The notes beneath the pieces were generated by a model that saw nothing but the letters and a program-made list of their open reading frames with translations, was not told the DNA's origin and searched no databases. The translations under genes and the position numbers were made by a program. From positions 1,007,501 through 1,071,500 of the forward strand of contig OZ022502.1 in assembly GCA_963989385.1 (NCBI GenBank): a DNA stretch of 64,000 nt. The letters run 5' to 3'. Source of the stretch: Ctena decussata. Taxonomy: Eukaryota > Mollusca > Bivalvia > Lucinida > Lucinidae. This document shows positions 57,991 to 64,000 of this stretch, in pieces; position 1 is the stretch's first letter; each line of letters starts with the position of its first letter.

Positions 57991-59060
57991 TAAGTGTCTT
58001 CATATTTATATTTTACTAAATTATAAAACGTAACTTTATCTTTAAAGAGCCCATACATGGTTTGTTCGCCTTTACGCGCTTAGTTTGGTTATGACGTTTA
58101 ATTGGTGAAAGATTCCAGTGCAACAGCTTCAGCCACTATGATTTAGGGGCTGGTAAAATCGATATAAACCAACAATATTTCCACTACTGAATGGTCGAAG
58201 TCGACGGTTCTTATGTGGTTCATTCTGACTTATTATGGCTTAGTACCCTTTTGCCACAGATTTATTCTCACTGTGTCCTAGCTGGTGTCTTCTTGTTCTG
58301 TTTGTTAATGATCACCTTGTCGAAAATTATGACTCCGAATGAACTCAATTACCCCAAAGAACCAGAAGGTATGTAATCTTTACTACGATGATGTATGAGG
58401 AGACATTTTACGGGCCCACATGGCACAACACCAGCTGTAGTAAAGGTTAATAAGTTCTGACTAGTATATTCGCTTGGAGCTACGAATACATCAAAGAAAC
58501 GAAATCTGCAAAGTCGGTTTAATTAGGTCTGTTCATGACCAGTGATGAAATGTGCGGCACCGTCATTATGTAATGCTACTATTGAGTTATGCATATGCAA
58601 CAATTCTTAATTCTTAGGCAGAGCAACATAAAATGTAGTCTGTGGTCTGCTTAAGATCCTCCCTACTAATGCGTAACATATCAGAGGAAAACACATTAGC
58701 TCATAGAATTATACTCAACTGCAACGCTACCACTGAGTTTTCAGGGCAGATATAGGTAGGCAATTATACATGACCCCGAGTACACAGTAATCGACGCAAG
58801 GTGTGAGACAGCAGGGGAGACCCTCATGTTTTATCTTGCGAGCGCAGGCATCGCCGTTCCGATACCCCCAGCTGTGCTTCCGAAAGATATTCAATGCGAC
58901 GACATCATTCAGCAAGCGTTAATAATCCATTCGAATAAAAGCAAAACTCTGGGAGCATCATCTTATCTTACGAGTTGACCCCTCTCAGAAGGAAGATAAG
59001 AACATGAAAAAAGGGCAGAACTGCTCCTCGAAAGTGTACACAATCACCTTCGACGATCGC
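57991..59060. other. No gene seen
   Basis: A GC-richer patch at 58770-58920 carries a 62-codon minus-strand open frame without recognisable motifs. It could be a fragment of an unidentified repeat. Confidence 0.35.
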
Positions 59061-59179
59061 AGGGAGAGTTATGGTGCAGATTATATTTTGTTTGTACTTT
59101 GAGATCAGGGGATATGTTCTGAGAAATCAGAATTTTAGTTTGGTTTAGACTTTTATTACATATCATGGCGTTGAATCAC

Positions 59180-59400
59180 TTGGACCCCCTTTTGAAAATT
59201 ATCAGTCTTTGAATCGACTGCCTTATTAAAATCTATAGAAAAAAAATCACAGTATGCTTTTCTCTGGATTTCGTCGCCAGATCTTGCAAGAGCCACTGGT
59301 GAAGCTTGATTAGCTGAGACTTTGAAGTATGGGCCATTTTCTTTCTTTTGAATGTGTTTTCTGCTCTTGAAGGAACTCTTTAAGGTTTTCTTTTTAAATA
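59180..59400 (+). repeat. Hammerhead-bearing repeat family H, copy 3 (ribozyme core damaged)
   Basis: The ribozyme region lies at 59290-59336. The core reads CUGGUGA (A6 changed to G) and GAG instead of GAA, so it should be inactive. Stem II is AGC/GCU where copy 1 has GGC/GCC, and stem III is ACUU/AAGU where copy 1 has ACUA/UAGU. Both are compensatory pairs. The related GTGCAGATTATATTTTGTTT segment lies upstream at 59073. Confidence 0.7.
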
Positions 59401-59499
59401 ATTTGGAAACGGTCCTTCTGTGAAAATGCAAATAACGCCAAGCAGAAGGACTGGTTATACATGTAACTAAAACGGGTTTACACGTTTACGTAAATCTAT

Positions 59500-60950
59500 G
59501 ACTAATTTACTTCTGCAATATGACTTCCAAAGTATAGTCTAGAAGTAAACTGTCCTGCAATCTGTTATTTAAAATTGACAAATACTGAAAGAATGTTGTA
59601 AAAAGCACGTATCCATGTCTGTTGATTGATATTATTTAAGACTTATTATCCGGCATTGGAAATCATATCACAAATATTACGCGTTAATTAGGAATACTGT
59701 ACAAGTTTCTGTAAACATGGACTTGTCTCCTTGTTGTGAAAATACAAATCGGCTAATGCAAAGAGAAATAAGACTTGATTTATAAATTAATATTTCACCA
59801 TATGCGGTTTGACATTTAAACTTGCAGTTTCCATATGTCTGGCAGTGTTTATAAAACAAACTATCCTTAAGTGTGAAGTTTGTTTTCAGATTATATATCT
59901 AATGATCCTTTGAGATAATTGGTCTCATTCTGAGTCAGTTTGAAAACAGATTTCTGCTTAAGCAACATTACATTACTATTCATGAAAGACTAGTTAAATC
60001 GACTCTGATATTTCCATTATTTTTTATGTGTTCCAAGTCCAGAGAATCTTCTGACAGAATTATTTTATCTTCACTGCAGCTGGTATTGTTCCGTGTGGCT
60101 TAACAAGTCTCCTCGAACATCATCATAGTGCAGATAGTATTTTTCTAGTATTGTGGTATCATTGTGCTCCGCTGGACAGGTGCTATGCGGACGTTGTCAG
60201 TGTTGCCATTATACATTGCTGAATGAACAGACTCAATAAAATCAAGTCTGCTATTTTCGTGTCTTTGGTAAGTTCCTTTCTTCCAGAGACTCTTCTTGTA
60301 TGTTTTATTTTAAGATGAAAGGGCTATGTCACACAGGGCGGTAAACGTGAAATCACAGAAGTTGCTCCCTTTCTAAAAACTGGCGTAAAGAAAACAACAA
60401 CGGTGTACCCAAAAACCCTTAAATCTCGGTAAAGATGGCTAGCTAAGCCACTTAGTTCCTTTGGTTCCTGTACTTCTGTAGATAAGAAACTGCTTTCTTC
60501 AGATGTCACATACCTTTATTTGTAACAGCACAAGTCGTATGTAACCCAAATATTAGACACAAATACTTATTGACCGTCCACTACAGTCTTCGAATTCATG
60601 GAAGTGCGTGAGGTTTAAGGAGTTCATAATTACACTTGTGGAAAAACAGCGCAGAACATAAAAGGTTGCTCCTTGGATCGGTGCTTTAGAACCGTCGTCT
60701 CTTGATCGTAACTGAAGTTGTAGGCATTTTCCCATTAATACGGTATAACATGAGATAGCTGAACAATTCACTGAAAGATTTAAGCGGTTAACACCAGACG
60801 TTTTATTCTCAGCACGCCTGTTATTATACAAGTTTAGTCTTGACTCCACATAAATGACAGAAACTGGACAGTTTAAAACAAGAGGGAGTATTGAATTGTA
60901 TGAATTTGTACTGATTAGCTTCATAGCTTAACAAGTGTTTCACAGTAAAA
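59500..60950. repeat. Dispersed repeat block Q, copy 2
   Basis: This is the partner of 51065-53130. It matches that block in the same order but has no insert at 60470-60485, where copy 1 carries the 964-bp MITE. It includes a segment at 60075-60160 shared with 39530-39610. A weaker partial copy of its right end is at 63060-63190. Confidence 0.75.
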
Positions 60951-61532
60951 CAGTTAAAGCTTTCCCCTAGCTCTTGGCCATAACCGCAGTGTAGATTGTA
61001 GCAAACTCACTGTATCTTGGCCATAGCATATAAAAGGCGGGGCTCAGTTATCCTTTTCGCTGCCTTACAGCCTGCCCATGATTCGAAACTGGTAACTACT
61101 ACTGCCTTATTGATAAAGAAAGCCTTCAAGTCTCGAGGTCGGTTGTATTTGAGTTGTGTAAAGTCAAACGGTCTAAGCATTCGCCCACCGCGCCTCTCCA
61201 ACAACAGTACAGTTAGTAATTTTCTGATCGCCTCGGATCACTGAGGAAGCTGCTTGTAACGTATTGAGTTTAAACAATATTAAAACTGTTGCCAGAGGGA
61301 GGGGAGTTGTGTTTGCTTGTTAAAACTGCATTGCCTTCGAATAAATGTTTGTTTACTATTGTGTCCGTGCTAGCTAAAATTATTTCAAAATGTCAAACAT
61401 TTCGTAACGACACATACTATCGCTCGTGGGTTACGGATGAAAGTTGTGAGGTCAAGCAGTACAACAAAAAACCTCTCCTCATCAGCTATGAGATTGCAGC
61501 TAAATTCAGTGTTTAGATTGTACGCCTACATA
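60951..61532. other. No gene seen
   Basis: Short overlapping open frames at 61007-61244 and 61289-61516 have no recognised domain. Confidence 0.4.
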
Positions 61533-61707
61533 TGAGCCGCGACACGAGAAAACCAGACTCTACACTAAGCACTTAAAGAGTAGCTTATGGTCTGAGCTAC
61601 CTCAATCCGGACAGTGAAGACTCTGATCAGAGTGAGCGGATGCCCAGGCTGATCTGAGTCTGCGCTGGGCGCACAAACACTTTGTTGGTTTCCTCGTGTG
61701 GCGGCGA
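61533..61707. mobile_element. MITE family M, copy 2
   Basis: The left end TGAGCCGCGACACGAGAAAA and the right end TTGGTTTCCTCGTGTGGCGG are diverged inverted repeats. The inside has GACTCTGATCAGAG and AGGCTGATCTGAGTCTGCGC, as in copy 1. Confidence 0.75.
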
Positions 61708-61859
61708 AATAATGTTCTCTAGCGTCTCTTCTAACCAAGTCGAAAATAACAAGAGTAACCTAGTTTTAGTCGGATCGTTCGGAGTTTACAGAAAGAGGTT
61801 TATTAAATTACTCTAGTCAAATAGAGACATTTACCCTTAATTAAACAATTTTTGGCATT

Positions 61860-62060
61860 CCCCGGGTTTCAAATTAGTTCCGATGATGAATTTGCCTAAA
61901 ACTATAACAATTCCACAAGATTTACGAAGAATGCATTATTTGTTGCAGCAAAAACATATTCTGTTATTTGGTTAGATCACAAATTATTTGACATGATGTC
62001 ACACATTTTGAGTGCTTATTGAAATTGCTAGCAATTTCTGTCAGTCTAATCTCATATCAA
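61860..62060. repeat. Dispersed direct repeat S, copy 1
   Basis: It matches 63810-64000 in the same orientation, sharing GATGATG, AAGAATGCATTATTTG, CACAAA-TA and TGCTTATTGAAATT-CTAGCAA. The second copy runs off the window end. Confidence 0.7.
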
Positions 62061-62544
62061 AGACTAAATCTTTATCTGAATAATAGGTTCAGACTAATAT
62101 TGGACTCTAACAATAAGGAAATTTGGATAAGACAATATGCAAAAGTGAATGCTCAGATCAGAGAACTTATCGGCGCCATGTGATCGTAGACCTCATATTC
62201 CGAATTATATAAACTATCTGGTGATCTTTTGAATTTTATATAATAATATATAGTTTACACGATCACCAGACAGTATATATATTGAAGAGCGAATATATAA
62301 GTAGACAAATATTATTCAGCATTTGCTGGATACTTGTACTGTTTGAAGCGTATCTGTGTGCAGTGTATAAATAAGGACACCTTTGATTGGTACGAAAAAC
62401 ATCCGGCGAGTAATAAGAGGCGGCGTCGTTGACACCTAAAAAATCTAAAATTGATCACCTTGCAACGGAAATAGCTCGAGAAAAGCATAAAATGGTACTA
62501 CGAAGCTTACATAATCCAAAAAATATAATGAGAACTAATGTATA
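62061..62544. other. No gene seen
   Basis: An AT-rich imperfect palindrome at about 62205-62280 (ATATAAACTATCTGGTGATC with GATCACCAGACAGTATATAT) is the only structure noticed. Confidence 0.5.
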
Positions 62545-62718
62545 TGAGCCGCGACACGACAAAACCAGAGAAGTGGCAGGCGCTCCCAGGAAAGACTCAG
62601 ATCAACCTGGGCGTCCGCCCAGTCAGATCAGAGCCTTTGTTGTCCGCAAGGTGCTAGCTTGGACACTAAGATACTCTTTAAGCTCACAGCCGGAAGCGCC
62701 TGATCAGGTTGGCCGAAG
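62545..62718. mobile_element. MITE family M, copy 3 (right end missing)
   Basis: The left end TGAGCCGCGACACGACAAAA and inside (GACTCAGATCAACCTGGGCG, CCAGTCAGATCAGAG) match copies 1 and 2. The right inverted repeat is absent. A 97-codon open frame crosses it by chance. Confidence 0.7.
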
Positions 62719-63800
62719 GTAGGAACATACAAATAAGATAAGCCAGGAAAGGCCAAGCTCACAGAACACATCTCTCCAAACATAACACAAACATAAGATT
62801 ATATTGTCAAACGGGATACAGATTTACATAAGTCGTTTTACTTTCCGCTGGATCCTTTTTGTATATTCTTCTGTATATGTCTTGTCATGTGTATTGTACT
62901 TATATTGTCAGTTTATACAAGTAAAATAATGTCTATACTTAACATAACACCCAACGCAGAATAAAATCTTGGTCAAAACTGCCAGAAAAATTATTCCAGG
63001 AACCTTATCTGTTGCATCAGATAAAATATCAGACAGCTAAACGCATTTCTCGGAATCTCCAAACTAGGTAATCCAGACGATCTAGTCTAAGCATGTCTAT
63101 TATCAAACAGTCTTGATTCTTAATTGTAATAAACTGGAGAGTTAAAGACGATAGACAGTATTCAATTGCATAAGTTAACACTGTTCAGCAGACTCACCCT
63201 ATAAAGAAAGGACAGCAATTTCCGTCCCACAGAGCTACACTGTATTTAATTTTTCGGTCAACTGGGCCTATTGAGTTTATTCATGATATTCTAAAAATAG
63301 GGCTCTGGTAAAAACGATCAAGACTGTTTTCCAGAGGATCTTTCTTTAGCAGTGTATTGCTCAGAAACTAAATATGATTTACTGCTTCTTCTGTATTAAT
63401 GATCTGTCGTTTCTTTGTTTTCTATTTGTTTACTGTCATCGAAAGTATTTCGCAAAGTAAAAATTTCTCACAACACACCCCTTAAAAATTTACGTCCATT
63501 TTTGTTATAACAAGAACCTGAAGCCATACATACCATAACTACATGTACTCAAATCTGCCTTTGCACTTGCATAAAGCGATCAGAAACCTCGGGTTTTCAC
63601 TTTTTATATTGTCCAGTATTCACAGTTGAAAAATGCGAAACCGAAATTCTCTGAAAAGAATGTGCGGAGGGTGTGTCTTTGCGCTACGTACATGTACATG
63701 TCATACGGTACCATTTTATGCGATGCAAATTAAGTGTACATGTACAAGGTTTAGAGAAATAAATTTCAAATAGACGCCTGTGTTACATAATAAAATTGAG
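62719..63800. other. No gene seen; weak partial copy of block Q
   Basis: Bases 63060-63190 resemble the right end of block Q (60800-60930) weakly. The rest is unassigned. Confidence 0.4.
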
Positions 63801-63809
63801 TTAACTATC

Positions 63810-64000
63810 GTCCGGATTCCAACTATGTTGCGATGATGTATTTGCTGCAAACAATATCGCAGTTTCACAAAATTTGCGCAAGAATGCATTATTTGCGGCA
63901 GAAAAAGAAAACTTTTATTGGAGCATAATCACAAAATAGCTGACATTTTGTCATATATTTCATCTGCTTATTGAAATTTCTAGCAACTTCTGTCCACAAC
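63810..64000. repeat. Dispersed direct repeat S, copy 2 (runs off the window)
   Basis: This is the partner of 61860-62060, about 1.95 kb further on, with the same order of short identical blocks separated by substitutions and small indels. Confidence 0.7.

Noticed and set aside
62429..62722. 97-codon plus-strand frame
   Set aside because: Most of it is translation of MITE family M copy 3.

Overview
The window looks like animal nuclear DNA, most likely from a bivalve mollusc. It is AT-rich, shows spliced exons with GT-AG borders, and is dense in transposon and SINE families that I associate with bivalve genomes: a pearl-like tandem-repeat element, a short inverted-repeat element starting TGAGCCGCGACA, and a tRNA SINE starting CCTCCGTGGCC. 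The species assignment is inference. There are no bacterial genes and no CRISPR array.

The only host gene I can support is on the minus strand at 6076-1828: the last three exons of a rhodopsin-family neuropeptide receptor of the neuromedin U / pyrokinin / capa receptor type. The exons carry TM3-TM5, TM6 to the start of TM7, and TM7 plus a long C-tail. All three introns are phase 1, and the exons join into 395 codons including the stop. The exon with the N-terminus, TM1 and TM2 was not found up to 64 kb, so the rest of the window is either a very large first intron or intergenic DNA.

From 1 to 41 kb the DNA is mostly decayed repeats. These include a fold-back repeat with a nested insertion (1-1.07 kb), 5S-derived SINE copies (3.6-4.1 kb), a Tc1-like element (6.4-7.8 kb), a small TA-flanked element (8.1-8.7 kb), tRNA SINEs (9.0, 15.6 and 17 kb), a mariner (10.4-11.7 kb), a repeat with an intact hammerhead-ribozyme core (19.2 kb), a fold-back MITE (26.2 kb), a 5'-truncated retroelement (27.9-29.1 kb) with scattered 3'-end copies, and a pearl-like element (35.7-36.8 kb).

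From 41 to 50 kb lie three coding transposons: a mariner relic (41.4-42.2 kb), a nearly intact Penelope-like element with reverse transcriptase and GIY-YIG domains plus a hammerhead-like motif downstream (42.4-45.9 kb), and an RTE/BovB-like LINE whose single 1019-codon frame is broken only by one TGA (46.1-49.8 kb).

From 50 to 64 kb the DNA is made of repeated blocks. Blocks at 51-53 kb and 59.5-61 kb are paralogous, and the first carries a TA-flanked mariner-like insertion missing from the second. Blocks at 37.6-38.4 kb and 53.8-54.9 kb are paralogous with an internal inversion. A tandem pair of about 95-bp hairpins sits at 54.9-55.1 kb. Two further copies of the hammerhead-bearing repeat (55.9 and 59.3 kb) have damaged cores but keep stems II and III, with compensatory changes. 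That makes this repeat family the most interesting observation in the window.
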